A program made the translations under genes and the position numbers. From contig JAMLGR010000002.1 in the NCBI GenBank assembly GCA_023957775.1, forward strand, positions 124,001 through 188,000: a stretch of 64,000 nucleotides of DNA, written 5' to 3'. Below the pieces are notes generated by a model. It saw nothing but the letters and a program-made list of their open reading frames with translations, was not told the DNA's origin and made no database searches. Position 1 is the first letter of the stretch, and every line of letters starts with the position of its first letter. This DNA comes from Fimbriimonadaceae bacterium (lineage in GTDB: Bacteria; Armatimonadota; Fimbriimonadia; Fimbriimonadales; Fimbriimonadaceae). Shown here piece by piece: positions 1-8,148 of this stretch.

Positions 1-1
1 G

Positions 2-874
2 GAGGTTCCGAAGCAGATCCCCCTGGTGACCGGCACCTACCAGGGCACCGCGGTAACCGGCAAGGTGGTGCAGGAGTTGGACGACGGAAGCCGCCGCGTT
101 GCGGTGATGAAGCCGCCCGCGCTCGCAGGCGCGGTCTACACGGCCTTGCCGAACGAGGTCGAGCCGCTCCGCAAGATCGGGCTTCGGTGGCAGAACTACA
201 CGGAGGCTCTGGACTTCCTGCCGGTCGAGACGCTCAAGGGGCTCGTGTACCTCAAGAACACGTTGATTCTGGTGGTGCTCAACGTGCTGGGCACGCTTCT
301 AAGCTGCTCGCTGGTGGCGTACGCGTTCTCGCGCATGCGGTTCCCCGGTCGCGACGCGTTGTTTGCGCTCCTGCTCAGCACGATGATGCTCCCCGCGGCG
401 GTGACGTTGCTGCCCCAGTTCCTGATCTTCCGCTGGCTGGGTTGGATCGACACGCTGTACCCGTTGTGGGTGCCGGCGTTCTTCGCCTCGGCGTTCAACG
501 TGTTCCTGCTGCGCCAGTTCTTCATGAACGTGCCGATGGAGTTGGAAGACGCGGCGAAGATCGACGGCTGCGGCTACCTGCGATCGTACTGGGCGGTGAT
601 GTTGCCGCAGGTCAAACCCGCGCTGGCGGTCATCGCGATCTGGACCTTCATGGCGGCTTGGAACAACTTCATGGGTCCGCTGATCTACGTGAACTCGCCC
701 GAGAACATGCCGGTCGCCTACGCCGTGCAGCTCTTCCAGGGCGATCGCGGAGGGGAGCCGGGGCTGCTGATGGCGTTCACCACGCTCTCGATGCTGCCGG
801 TGCTGCTGTTGTTCTTCTTCGCGCAGCGGTATTTCATCGAGGGCGTGACCTTATCGGGATTCGGGGGCCGGTAG
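2..874 (+). CDS. Carbohydrate ABC transporter permease (MalG-type), 5' end outside window
   Basis: Inner-membrane permease subunit of a binding-protein-dependent sugar importer. The frame is open to the left edge, so the true start lies upstream; the GTG at 26 is only the first start codon visible. Several hydrophobic segments follow a periplasmic-looking region. The cytoplasmic EAA loop that docks the ATPase is clear in the third quarter (EDAAKIDGCG, then LPQVKPAL, about residues 173-200 counted from the GTG). Position and spacing of this loop match the MalG/CUT1 family. A long N-terminal periplasmic insert before the main membrane block is typical of the second permease of such operons, so the partner permease and binding protein should lie just outside the window. 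The substrate cannot be read from the sequence. Confidence 0.9.
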   Translation, partial: EVPKQIPLVTGTYQGTAVTGKVVQELDDGSRRVAVMKPPALAGAVYTALPNEVEPLRKIGLRWQNYTEALDFLPVETLKGLVYLKNTLILVVLNVLGTLLSCSLVAYAFSRMRFPGRDALFALLLSTMMLPAAVTLLPQFLIFRWLGWIDTLYPLWVPAFFASAFNVFLLRQFFMNVPMELEDAAKIDGCGYLRSYWAVMLPQVKPALAVIAIWTFMAAWNNFMGPLIYVNSPENMPVAYAVQLFQGDRGGEPGLLMAFTTLSMLPVLLLFFFAQRYFIEGVTLSGFGGR

Positions 875-965
875 TCGCCAGGTGAAATTGCCAGTTGTCA
901 CTTCTGTGGCCTCACGGTGGTTGCCTCTCGTGTACACTCTAGTCCTGCATTGAAGGAGAGGAGAT

Positions 966-1724
966 ATGCGTTTTTCGAAGCTTTTGCTTTCTGCATTTGT
1001 CGTTGCCGGCGTCGCCGGCGCCCAGGCATACGACCTGACCGGTCGCATTCGCGACTTCTATCAGGCGCATCCGGACATGGAAGCTGCGATCAGCGGCGTC
1101 AAGACCGGAATGGTCGACACCACGCTGAACGGTGCGGGCAACCCCGTCTTCGTGGGTGCACCCGGATACGGCAGCGTAACCAGCGCGGCCACGTTCGACC
1201 AGTGGTACAACGACGTCGGCGGCGTCAACTCCCCGGCGAACCTCACGATTTCGCTGAGCGACATCGGAGGCGGCTTGTGGGAGTACAACAACCAGAGCTT
1301 CTTCCCGATCGACGGGCAGTTGTTCGGCAACGAGGGGAACGGCCACAACTTCCACTTCACCTACGAGGTCGAAGCAACGTTCACTTACTTTGCGGGAACA
1401 GGCCAGCACTTCGATTTCGAGGGTGACGACGACCTGTGGGTTTTCATGAACGGCAAACTCGCGGTTGACCTCGGCGGCATCCACAGCACCGCGTCCGGAA
1501 GCGTCAACCTGGACAGTTCGGCAGCGGCGCTGGGCATTACGGACGGGAACGCTTACACGATGAAGATGTTCTTCGCCGAGCGCCACACCACGCAGTCCAC
1601 GTTCAAGATTCAAACGAACCTGGACCTGACGAGCACCCCGCCCGTTCCGGAGCCCGCCACGATGGTGCTGGGCGCCGCCGCGCTTGCGACGGCCGCGCGA
1701 CGTCGCAAGGCCCGCCGCAGCTAA
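966..1724 (+). CDS. Exported fibro-slime domain protein with PEP-CTERM anchor
   Basis: A 252-residue secreted protein. It has an N-terminal signal peptide (MRFSKLLLSAFVVAGVAGAQA). The central region carries the fibro-slime signature, with a PA14-like acidic motif GDDDLWVFMNGKLAVDLGG near residues 153-171. The C-terminus is a sorting signal: VPEPATMVLGA, a short hydrophobic stretch and an Arg/Lys tail (residues 227-252). PEP-CTERM proteins are processed by an exosortase in diderm bacteria that make exopolysaccharide; no exosortase gene is in this window. A strong Shine-Dalgarno region (AAGGAGAGGAG, about 954-964) fixes the ATG at 966. A hairpin follows the stop. The ligand is unknown; the carbohydrate-binding role of the PA14-like region is inferred from the family. 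Confidence 0.85.
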   Translation: MRFSKLLLSAFVVAGVAGAQAYDLTGRIRDFYQAHPDMEAAISGVKTGMVDTTLNGAGNPVFVGAPGYGSVTSAATFDQWYNDVGGVNSPANLTISLSDIGGGLWEYNNQSFFPIDGQLFGNEGNGHNFHFTYEVEATFTYFAGTGQHFDFEGDDDLWVFMNGKLAVDLGGIHSTASGSVNLDSSAAALGITDGNAYTMKMFFAERHTTQSTFKIQTNLDLTSTPPVPEPATMVLGAAALATAARRRKARRS

Positions 1725-1746
1725 CCTCTCCTTCCGCCACCTCTCG

Positions 1747-1776
1747 AAGGGCGACTCCAAAGCCGGAGCCGCCCTT
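1747..1776 (+). terminator. Hairpin after the fibro-slime gene
   Basis: AAGGGCGACTCC pairs with GGAGCCGCCCTT across a 6-nt loop with one internal mismatch, 22 nt after the stop codon. The following CTTGCTTT is only moderately U-rich. It separates the PEP-CTERM gene from the tRNA genes. Confidence 0.6.
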
Positions 1777-1804
1777 CTTGCTTTGGGGCCGATTCGCGCG
1801 ATGC

Positions 1805-1810
1805 TATAAT
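1805..1810 (+). promoter_or_regulatory. -10 box TATAAT of the first tRNA-Gly
   Basis: Perfect TATAAT ending 16 nt before the mature tRNA 5' end. The -35 is weak (TTTGGG at 1782-1787 with a 17-nt spacer). Confidence 0.6.
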
Positions 1811-1826
1811 CGGACCCGATCCGCGA

Positions 1827-1900
1827 GCGGGCGTAGCTTAATGGTAAAGCTCCAGCCTTCCAAGCTGGCCACGTGGGTTCGATTCCCATCGCCCGCTCCA
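1827..1900 (+). tRNA. tRNA-Gly (anticodon TCC)
   Basis: Acceptor arm GCGGGCG pairs with CGCCCGC, followed by discriminator T and an encoded CCA. The anticodon stem CCAGC/GCTGG encloses CTTCCAA, giving anticodon TCC, which reads GGA/GGN glycine codons. The T arm contains GGTTCGATTCC. 74 nt including CCA. It lies 26 nt before a second tRNA-Gly with the same acceptor stem. Confidence 0.95.
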
Positions 1901-1908
1901 TTCCCGGC

Positions 1909-1914
1909 TATAAT
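1909..1914 (+). promoter_or_regulatory. -10 box TATAAT of the second tRNA-Gly
   Basis: A second TATAAT lies in the 26-nt spacer, 12 nt before the second tRNA. Both tRNAs are preceded by CTATAAT and by CCGCGA, so the promoter looks duplicated together with the gene. It could also be read through from upstream. Confidence 0.5.
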
Positions 1915-1926
1915 CTAGTTCCGCGA

Positions 1927-2001
1927 GCGGGCGTAGCTCAGTGGTAGAGCATCTGCTTCCCAAGCAGAGGGTCGCGGGTTCGAGTCTCGTCGCCCGCTCC
2001 A
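1927..2001 (+). tRNA. tRNA-Gly (anticodon CCC)
   Basis: The same GCGGGCG/CGCCCGC acceptor stem as its neighbour, with encoded CCA. The anticodon stem TCTGC/GCAGA encloses TTCCCAA, giving anticodon CCC for GGG codons. The T arm is GGGTTCGAGTCTC. 75 nt. The shared acceptor and flanks suggest an ancient tandem duplication followed by anticodon divergence. Confidence 0.95.
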
Positions 2002-2117
2002 GCCCTTTTGAACCGGAATGGTCGCTCCTTGGCGCAGGACCGAACGGCGGGCGAGCCGTTCCCTCAGTGACATCACCCCCCGGGGACAAAATCGGGATAC
2101 GCCTTGTTGTGCTTTCC

Positions 2118-2891
2118 ATGCGCGAGTTCGCAGGGTTCTTCCTGAAGCAGGTTCGCTCGTCGGTGTTCGCGCTGTTCATCTTCGCCATGCTCGCCGTCTC
2201 GCACTGGCAGCACCTCCTCCCCCGCTACGACTTCATGCTTCTGACCTGTCTTGGGATGCAGTTCTGCATGGTGTGGAGCGGCCTTGAATCGAAGAAGGAG
2301 CTGGTCGCCGTCTGTGCTTTCCATGCCGTCGGCCTTGGACTCGAGCTCTTCAAGGTGAGCCAAGGCTCTTGGATCTATCCCGAGTTTGCCTTCACCAAAT
2401 TCCTCGGAGTGCCCCTATTCTCCGGTTTCATGTACGCAAGCGTCGCCAGTTACGTGTTCCAGGCGTATCGGGTATTCGACCTGGAAGTCTCCGACATGCC
2501 CAACCGGGCGTGCCTGCTGTTGGGAGTGGGGCTGGTCTACGCGAACTTCTTCACGAGCCGGGCCATCGGCGACTACCGCGCGGCGATGATTGTTGGACTT
2601 GCATTGTTGCTCATGCAGAGTTCCGCGCGGTTCACGTGCGCGGACATGCGGTTTCGGATGCGGTTGCCCCTTGCCTTCGGACTGATCGGGTTCTTCGTTT
2701 GGGTGGGCGAAAACCTGTGCACGTACCTCGGGGCTTGGCAGTACCCGCATCAACGGCACGGTTGGCAGTGGGTGGACCCCTCGAAGATTGGGAGTTGGTC
2801 GATGATGGTCCTGGTCGCGTTCAGCCTGATCTGGGCTTGGAAGGAGGGACCGCTTGACGCGCCCCTCAACGCTCGCACGGTGTCGCACTGA
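2118..2891 (+). CDS. DUF817 integral membrane protein (YoaT-like)
   Basis: A 257-residue protein made almost wholly of hydrophobic helices, about seven or eight membrane spans. Family-typical blocks are FLKQVRSSVFALFIFAML near the start, GSWIYPE in the middle, and GENLCTYLGAWQYPHQ and SKIGSWSMMVLVAFSLIW near the end; these match DUF817 (PF05675, Bacillus YoaT). No function is established for the family. The ATG at 2118 is preferred; an in-frame GTG at 2109 is possible. The frame runs open back through the second tRNA, but that part is not coding. It converges with the MFS gene on the other strand. Confidence 0.8.
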   Translation: MREFAGFFLKQVRSSVFALFIFAMLAVSHWQHLLPRYDFMLLTCLGMQFCMVWSGLESKKELVAVCAFHAVGLGLELFKVSQGSWIYPEFAFTKFLGVPLFSGFMYASVASYVFQAYRVFDLEVSDMPNRACLLLGVGLVYANFFTSRAIGDYRAAMIVGLALLLMQSSARFTCADMRFRMRLPLAFGLIGFFVWVGENLCTYLGAWQYPHQRHGWQWVDPSKIGSWSMMVLVAFSLIWAWKEGPLDAPLNARTVSH

Positions 2892-3005
2892 AACGGGCCA
2901 CACGCCAACCTCTCTTGCGGACGGAACCGACGACCGGTTCAACGTCTTCGTCACCCACAAGTTCTGTCGGGGAATCCAGCGGGCCTCGTCGCTCGAGCGG
3001 TCGAG

Positions 3006-4253
3006 TCAGCGGGTCCTTGAGCTGTCTTTGGGTGGCCGAAGAAACACGGTAACCAAGGCCGCAGCCAGCAACAAGGCGATCGAGCAGTTGTAGGCGAACG
3101 CAAAACTCTGCGTCCGGTCGAAGACCGCTCCCGCCAGGAGCGACAAAGAGAATCCACCCAACCCCCAAGCGGTGAACACCAGCCCGTAATTCGCGCCAAA
3201 GTGCTTCATGCCGAAGTAGTCCTTGGTCATCGCCGGGAACAACGATAGGTGCGCCCCGTAGTTCGCGCCGATCGCGGCGCACAACAGCGCCATCGCCCAA
3301 GTCGAGGCCAGCGGGGCTCCCTCCGAAACCTGGGAGAGCGTCGCCACCAACGCCGCCTGAACAAGGAAGCAGACGACCAACTGCGCCTTTCGGCCGAACC
3401 GATCGGAGACCACTCCGGCGACGATGCGGCCCCCTCCGTTCCCCAACGCCAACACGGCGACCAGCATGAATCCGAGCGCCAGCCCCGCCTGCACCTCGAC
3501 CAGCTTGGCGAGCTTCGAGATGATCATCAGGCCCGCGCCCGCACCGCTCGCGTACATGAACCACATGGCATAGAACTGCCACGTGCGCAACATCTTGGCC
3601 GGCTCGACGTCGGGCGACGTCGGCCGGGCTCGGGCCGACGAGGGCTCCACGACGAACCCGGGCGGTGGCGGCGTCAGCAACTGGGCCAAACCCACCACGA
3701 CGATCAAAAACGCAATCCCAAACGCGAGCACCGTGGACGGGACCCCGTTCGCTGCGATCAAGCTGTTGGCCAGCGGGGCGACGTAAACGCTCGCCAGCCC
3801 GAAACCAGCCACGACGATCCCTGCGATCAGACCCGTCCGCGACGACGGAAACCACTTGACCGCCGGAGGGGTGGCGGACGCATACCCGAACCCGATTCCC
3901 GCGCCCGCCAACACGCCAAAGCCGACGACGTAGCCGACCACGGAGGTGGTCAGGCTTGCGAGAATCATCCCGGTTCCCACAAGCGCGCCTCCGATCGAGG
4001 CCACCACCCTCGGACCGAGGCGATCCTGCATCCTCCCCGCGGGAACCATGGTCAGAGCGAACACCAGACATGCGATGGAGTAGGGCAGGGACTTGTCGGC
4101 CTCGGTCCACCCCCATTCGGCTGGGATCTTCTTGCTGACCACGCTCCATGCGTAAAGCACACCCAATGCGAGGTTGATGCCGGTACCGGCGAAGGTGACA
4201 ATCCAACCACGATGGCGCACGGACGCTCGTGGAACGAAGGGGGCGTCGGTCAA
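3006..4253 (-). CDS. MFS transporter, oxalate/formate antiporter (OFA) type
   Basis: A 415-residue, 12-span major facilitator. After the first span (GWIVTFAGTGINLALGVLYAW) comes the OFA-type WGWTEADKSLPYSIACLVFA, then the loop PAGRMQDRLGPR, which is the MFS motif A variant of this family. The second half has the corresponding NGGGRIVAGVVSDRFGRKAQ. Known relatives exchange oxalate and formate or carry other monocarboxylates across the inner membrane; the substrate cannot be assigned here. No oxalate-decarboxylating enzyme lies nearby, so a monocarboxylate carrier is as likely as an oxalate antiporter. The gene stands alone between two convergent or unrelated neighbours. Confidence 0.85.
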   Translation of the reverse strand: MTDAPFVPRASVRHRGWIVTFAGTGINLALGVLYAWSVVSKKIPAEWGWTEADKSLPYSIACLVFALTMVPAGRMQDRLGPRVVASIGGALVGTGMILASLTTSVVGYVVGFGVLAGAGIGFGYASATPPAVKWFPSSRTGLIAGIVVAGFGLASVYVAPLANSLIAANGVPSTVLAFGIAFLIVVVGLAQLLTPPPPGFVVEPSSARARPTSPDVEPAKMLRTWQFYAMWFMYASGAGAGLMIISKLAKLVEVQAGLALGFMLVAVLALGNGGGRIVAGVVSDRFGRKAQLVVCFLVQAALVATLSQVSEGAPLASTWAMALLCAAIGANYGAHLSLFPAMTKDYFGMKHFGANYGLVFTAWGLGGFSLSLLAGAVFDRTQSFAFAYNCSIALLLAAALVTVFLRPPKDSSRTR

Positions 4254-4587
4254 CGGACTCTCCTTGGCGGGGCTTCACCCTCGCCGGTGCCCGCTGCGGG
4301 ACGCACGACCGCTCGAAGCCGAGCGCGAACTCGATTCGCGCGTCAGGCAATGGGTCACACCACCATTCTACTCGGGCCCCATCCCCTTCGCTGCAACGCC
4401 GAAATCGTGGAAACTGGTCGTCAAGACGCACGATCTGGCGCCCGACCGTCCCGACGTGGACCTGGATGGGGTGCTCAGCGCCGATCCGCTGCTCGTCGTC
4501 GACGGCGTACACCCGACGTCCGCAATGGCGAAGGGGTGCCCTCGCCCTAGCGAGAACACCCCTTGACACCGTCCCCGAACCCGTCCG
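4254..4587. other. 334-bp gap without a convincing gene
   Basis: Upstream of the MFS gene and downstream of the RCC1 gene. An open frame on the plus strand (up to 4566) has no ribosome binding site and no recognisable motif. The only structured element seen is the hairpin at 4531-4564. The promoter of the MFS gene should lie here but no good -35/-10 pair is evident. Confidence 0.5.
4531..4564 (-). terminator. Two-part hairpin after the RCC1 gene
   Basis: AAGGGGTG (4531-4538) pairs with CACCCCTT (4557-4564), and inside it CTCGC pairs with GCGAG around a 4-nt loop. It lies 23 nt beyond the stop codon of the RCC1 gene on the minus strand. There is no U tract, so it may be an RNA-stabilising end rather than an intrinsic terminator. 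Confidence 0.5.
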
Positions 4588-6072
4588 TTAGGGTAGCTCC
4601 AGCAACGCCTTGAACCACAGGAGCTGGGCGTACAGCGCGTCCTTCGCCGCGCCATCGACCATCCAGTCTTTCGGATGCGGGTCGCCATCCAACTTGTCCA
4701 GCAACTCGTTGAGCGTTTCGATGGCGTCCTGCCGCCTGCCGTGGGCCACGTCGTTCGCAGCCGATGAGACTTTGTTGCTCGCCGCGTTGCGCCGTCCCTT
4801 CCGTGCGTTGTTGTTGGGAGCGTCGAACTCAACCAGGGCAAGGTCGCCGATCGAGTTCGCGACGATTCGTAGTTCGCCTTCGATCCAGGAGTTCGTAGCG
4901 CCCGGAGTCAACGGCGTCGGATCGGATGCGTCCCCAATCCCGTCCCCGTCGCTGTCCGGGTTGCAGGGCGACGTTCCAAGGGTGACCTCAGACCCATCGG
5001 ACAGGCCATCGTCGTCTGAGTCCGCATCGGTAGGGCTCGGGCAACCGCTTCCCTGCGCCATATCCACCTCGGTCCCGTCCAACAAGCCGTCGCCGTCCGT
5101 GTCCGGGTTGTTGGGGTTTGTCCCGTACAACGCTTCGTCCGCGTCGTTGAGACCGTCTCCGTCCGTGTCCGCGGGGGCGGCATTGGCAATCGCGACGCTG
5201 AAGTAACCTCGCGAAGCCACCGCAAAGAAGTTCGAGCCGACCGGAGGCGTCGCCCGGCCGTTGACGTCATCCCCCCAAGCGACGAGGGTCCCGTCGTTGC
5301 GAAGTGCGATGCTGTGGTACTGTCCCGCGGCCACTGCCACGAAACCATCCCCCACCGGCGTGTCCGTCACCTGACCTTGGGAGTCGTCGCCCCAAGAAGC
5401 GAGCGTCCCGTCGGTCCGCAAGGCAACGCCGTGCAGCCTCCCGCAGGCGACTGCCACGAAGTCGGTGCCGGCTGGCACGCTGAGCTGGCCCTGTCCCGTG
5501 TCTGCGCCCCAGGCCGCCAGACTATGGTCCGATCGAATCGCCACGTTGTGGTAAAGGCCCGCGGCCACCGCAATGAAGTCGTTGCCGGGAAGGACGTTGG
5601 CTTGGCCGAAGTTGCTGTACCCCCAACCCGCGAGCGAACCGTCCGACCTGAGCGCGATCGTGTGATAGTCACCCGCCGAAACGGCCACGAAGTCGGCAGT
5701 CACCGGCGTTCCGGTGATCTGCCCATAGGAGTTATCGCCCCAGCATGCGATCGTGCCGTCCGCATTGAGCGCCACCGAGTGCTTGAGGCCTGCCGAAACT
5801 GCGATGAATCCGCCCCAGGTGGGCGTGGCCGTCACCTGGCCGTTCGTGTTCGTTCCCCAAGAATGGAGATACCCGTCGGCATCCAGGGCCAACCCGTGCA
5901 AATCACCCGCCGCCGCCGCGACGTAGTTCGCCCCTGCGGGCACCAACCACTGGCCGCCAGCGCTGTCGCCCCATGCGTGAAGGTCTCCCTGCTGACACCA
6001 GCCCGTCACCGAGACGGCGCAAGCCAGCGACGCGAGGAGGCCCTTTCGGAACCCACCACTCAGTACTTTCAT
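4588..6072 (-). CDS. Exported RCC1-repeat protein with thrombospondin type-3 calcium repeats
   Basis: A 494-residue secreted protein. It starts with a signal peptide (KGLLASLACAVSVTGWCQQ) and continues with about seven RCC1-type beta-propeller blades, each carrying FVAVSAGxxHxxALRxDG and a WGDN-like turn. Acidic repeats follow (DTDGDGLNDADE, DTDGDGLLDGTE, DSDDDGLSDGSE, DSDGDGIGD), which bind calcium in the thrombospondin type-3 family. The last 90 residues are helical. ATG 6072 is chosen over a TTG one codon earlier; AAGGGGTG precedes it. The gene follows an ECF sigma/anti-sigma pair on the same strand after 122 nt and may be its target. Bacterial RCC1 proteins are usually cell-surface binding modules; the ligand is unknown. 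Confidence 0.85.
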   Translation of the reverse strand: MKVLSGGFRKGLLASLACAVSVTGWCQQGDLHAWGDSAGGQWLVPAGANYVAAAAGDLHGLALDADGYLHSWGTNTNGQVTATPTWGGFIAVSAGLKHSVALNADGTIACWGDNSYGQITGTPVTADFVAVSAGDYHTIALRSDGSLAGWGYSNFGQANVLPGNDFIAVAAGLYHNVAIRSDHSLAAWGADTGQGQLSVPAGTDFVAVACGRLHGVALRTDGTLASWGDDSQGQVTDTPVGDGFVAVAAGQYHSIALRNDGTLVAWGDDVNGRATPPVGSNFFAVASRGYFSVAIANAAPADTDGDGLNDADEALYGTNPNNPDTDGDGLLDGTEVDMAQGSGCPSPTDADSDDDGLSDGSEVTLGTSPCNPDSDGDGIGDASDPTPLTPGATNSWIEGELRIVANSIGDLALVEFDAPNNNARKGRRNAASNKVSSAANDVAHGRRQDAIETLNELLDKLDGDPHPKDWMVDGAAKDALYAQLLWFKALLELP

Positions 6073-6194
6073 CAATCACCCCTTCGCGTAACGCCGGTTC
6101 TCCGGCACGCGCAATCCACGCGACCTCTGCAGGTCTCAAAGGGAATTGTCGCACAGAACACCTGGTTTCCTTAGCAGGATCATCTCGGGCCGGA

Positions 6195-6482
6195 CTATTC
6201 AAGTGGCCCCGCCCGATTCGGCGGCGTCTCCTCCTCGAGTCGGCGCTCGATCATCGACCAGCGCGACTCGTCCAAGCGCGGCTCCTCCTCCGTTGGCACA
6301 GTGCCGAACAGCCGCTCCCGCAACGCCCTGAGCGTCTCGTAGGCCTTGCGGCATACCGAGCACCGCTTCAGATGCTCGCGGGCCAACCAGCCCCAGAACC
6401 CATGCAGGTTGTCGTCCGCCAATCGGGCGATGGCGATCCGCATCCAAGGGCAGGGGCGCGCGTGCGCCGAGTGGAAGTTCAT
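6195..6482 (-). CDS. Soluble zinc-binding anti-sigma factor
   Basis: A 95-residue protein whose start overlaps the stop of the sigma gene as ATGA, a classical coupled arrangement. It carries the HX3CX2C zinc motif of ZAS-type anti-sigma factors (H37, C41, C44 in EHLKRCSVCRKAYE), with a possible fourth ligand in the N-terminal HSAHARPC. There is no membrane segment, so it would act in the cytoplasm and might sense redox or a ligand through the zinc centre, as RsrA-like proteins do. That sensing role is an inference. The C-terminal third is charged and probably helical. Confidence 0.8.
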   Translation of the reverse strand: MNFHSAHARPCPWMRIAIARLADDNLHGFWGWLAREHLKRCSVCRKAYETLRALRERLFGTVPTEEEPRLDESRWSMIERRLEEETPPNRAGPLE

Positions 6483-7072
6483 GGTTCGCTCCTCGCTCGC
6501 TCGGATTCCGTGAGCGACTCGTACATCGAGTAGCGCGCGCGCGCCAACCTCGAGCGCACGGTCCCGATCGGAATCTGCAGCATCGCCGCAATCTCGGCGT
6601 ACTCCAACTGCTCGAAGTAGACGAGCTCGACGCAAAGCCTCTGTTCGTCGTTCAACGCCATCAGCGCCTGCTCGAGGTCGTACTCGCGGTCCGTCGTCGC
6701 CGGGGGCTCCCTCTTGGACTCGCGCAGGGCGGCCAACGTCTCCCCGTCCGTCAACACCCAGCGGCGCCGCGTACGCTCTCCGCGCAGAAACGTGTTGCGC
6801 ACGATCGTCAGCATCCACGGCCTGAAGTTCGGTAGGTCCTGGAAGCGGCCGGCCATGAACGCCTTGTACGCGGAGACGATCGCCTCCTGCACCACGTCGT
6901 CGGCATCGTCGCGCGAACGGCAGAGCCGGCGGGCCACTCGGATCAGGGTCGGCTCGTTCGTGTGGACCAGCGAGAGAAAGAGCGCCTTTCGCCGGCCCGG
7001 CTCGGAAGGCAGCATCGAGGCCTGCGTCGCGCGCAGTCGCCCCTCCTTGCCCCGCTCGAGCGCTTTCTCCAC
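6479..7072 (-). CDS. ECF-subfamily RNA polymerase sigma factor
   Basis: A 197-residue sigma-70 factor with regions 2 and 4 only. Region 2 is at about residues 40-90 (LIRVARRLCRSRDDADDVVQEA, then NFRPWMLTIVRNTF). Region 4 is at about 135-180, where IAAMLQIPIGTVRSRLARAR is the helix-turn-helix that reads the -35 box. The linker TRRRWVLTDGETLAAL is longer than in many ECFs. The longest frame starts with GTG at 7072; ATG at residue 20 is an alternative and would still leave region 2 intact. It is cotranscribed with its anti-sigma factor. The next gene up is divergent, and the promoter between 7073 and 7170 may be self-regulated, though I could not identify the box. Confidence 0.9.
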   Translation of the reverse strand: MEKALERGKEGRLRATQASMLPSEPGRRKALFLSLVHTNEPTLIRVARRLCRSRDDADDVVQEAIVSAYKAFMAGRFQDLPNFRPWMLTIVRNTFLRGERTRRRWVLTDGETLAALRESKREPPATTDREYDLEQALMALNDEQRLCVELVYFEQLEYAEIAAMLQIPIGTVRSRLARARYSMYESLTESERARSEP

Positions 7073-7170
7073 TGCTGTCTAAAAGCCCTGGCGAAGACGG
7101 AAAAGTTCCTTCCGTTCAGTCAAATCGAGCCCCATGCCGCGCGCGCCGCACGATCTGCCAAGCTACGGGA

Positions 7171-8094
7171 GTGATCGTGTACCTGACGACGCGCCGGTCC
7201 AGCAACATCTTCCGGTACCTGTTCCGGGATTGGGCGCGCTCCCTGCGCAAGACCCTGGTTCGCGCAACCTACGAGGAGATCGTCGAGCGAGGCTCGATCC
7301 CACGCGCCACGATCGTCTTCACCGACCACGAGCGTATGAGCCCCGATCTGCTCGGACTGGCCCGACAGTTGTGGGATCAAGTGAGCCCGCACTGCCGCGC
7401 GCTCAACAACCCACACACCGTGCTCACCCGAGTTCCCCTGCTTCACTCGATGTTCGAGGCCGGGATCAACGAGCACCGCGCGTTCCGTCCCGACGACGTT
7501 CCTGCGGATCTGCGTTATCCCGTGTTCGTGCGCGGCGCCAACGACCACCTGGGCCCCCGAACGGACCTTCTCGAAGATCGGGAGGCGCTGGAGCGTGCGC
7601 TGGTCCGACTGGCGGTGCAGGACGACCCGTGCGACGATCTGCTCGTGGTGGAGTACGAAGACTGCCGAGGCGGCGACGGTTGTTACCGCAAGTTCGCGGC
7701 CTTCCGCGTCGGAGACGCGATCATCCCCCGACACCAGATCGTGGGCGACCACTGGGCGCTGAAGGTCGTGAGCCCGCACTTTGCCACGCGGGCGGAGGAG
7801 GAGTGCTCCTACGCGAACGAGAACCCGCACGCCGACCAGGCGATGCGCGCCTTCGAGATCGCGGGAATCGAGTACGGGCGCATCGACTACGGTTGGGTCG
7901 ACGGCCGCATCCGCGTGTGGGAGATCAACACCAACCCGACCGTGATGTCCGACCTCTACCGCACGAAACGCTCCCGACGCCCCCTCCAACGCCTGTTTCT
8001 GGAGCGCTTCCTCGCGGCGATGGCGGATCTGGAAACCACGCCCGAAGGCCCCGACATTCCCCTCGCGTTCCACGCTCCGACCCTCCCCCGCTAG
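7171..8094 (+). CDS. ATP-grasp-like protein of unknown substrate
   Basis: A 307-residue soluble protein. The C-terminal part ends in GIEYGRIDYGWVDGRIRVWEINTNPTVM, where the acid and the EINTNP block resemble the Mg-ATP-binding end of ATP-grasp enzymes. LLVVEYEDC near residue 168 fits the preceding hinge strand, and DHWALKVVSPH is a further conserved-looking block. The N-terminal half (IVYLTTRRSSNIFRYLF) is not recognisable. ATP-grasp enzymes join a carboxylate to an amine, thiol or sugar through an acyl-phosphate; this one may also be a hexose or sulfotransferase-associated relative. The start is GTG at 7171. The gene stands between a divergent sigma factor and the cytochrome/DUF1501 pair. 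Confidence 0.55.
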   Translation: MIVYLTTRRSSNIFRYLFRDWARSLRKTLVRATYEEIVERGSIPRATIVFTDHERMSPDLLGLARQLWDQVSPHCRALNNPHTVLTRVPLLHSMFEAGINEHRAFRPDDVPADLRYPVFVRGANDHLGPRTDLLEDREALERALVRLAVQDDPCDDLLVVEYEDCRGGDGCYRKFAAFRVGDAIIPRHQIVGDHWALKVVSPHFATRAEEECSYANENPHADQAMRAFEIAGIEYGRIDYGWVDGRIRVWEINTNPTVMSDLYRTKRSRRPLQRLFLERFLAAMADLETTPEGPDIPLAFHAPTLPR

Positions 8095-8148
8095 GTGGTT
8101 CCGCAATCGAATGCGCGAACCCAGGGGAACGCTCGTATACTGAACGGG

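Noticed and set aside
1941-2117. Upstream extension of the DUF817 frame
   Set aside because: It runs through the second tRNA-Gly and contains no family sequence.
4174-4566. A plus-strand open frame of 130 residues in the gap after the MFS gene
   Set aside because: It overlaps the MFS gene start in antisense, has no Shine-Dalgarno site, and shows no motif.
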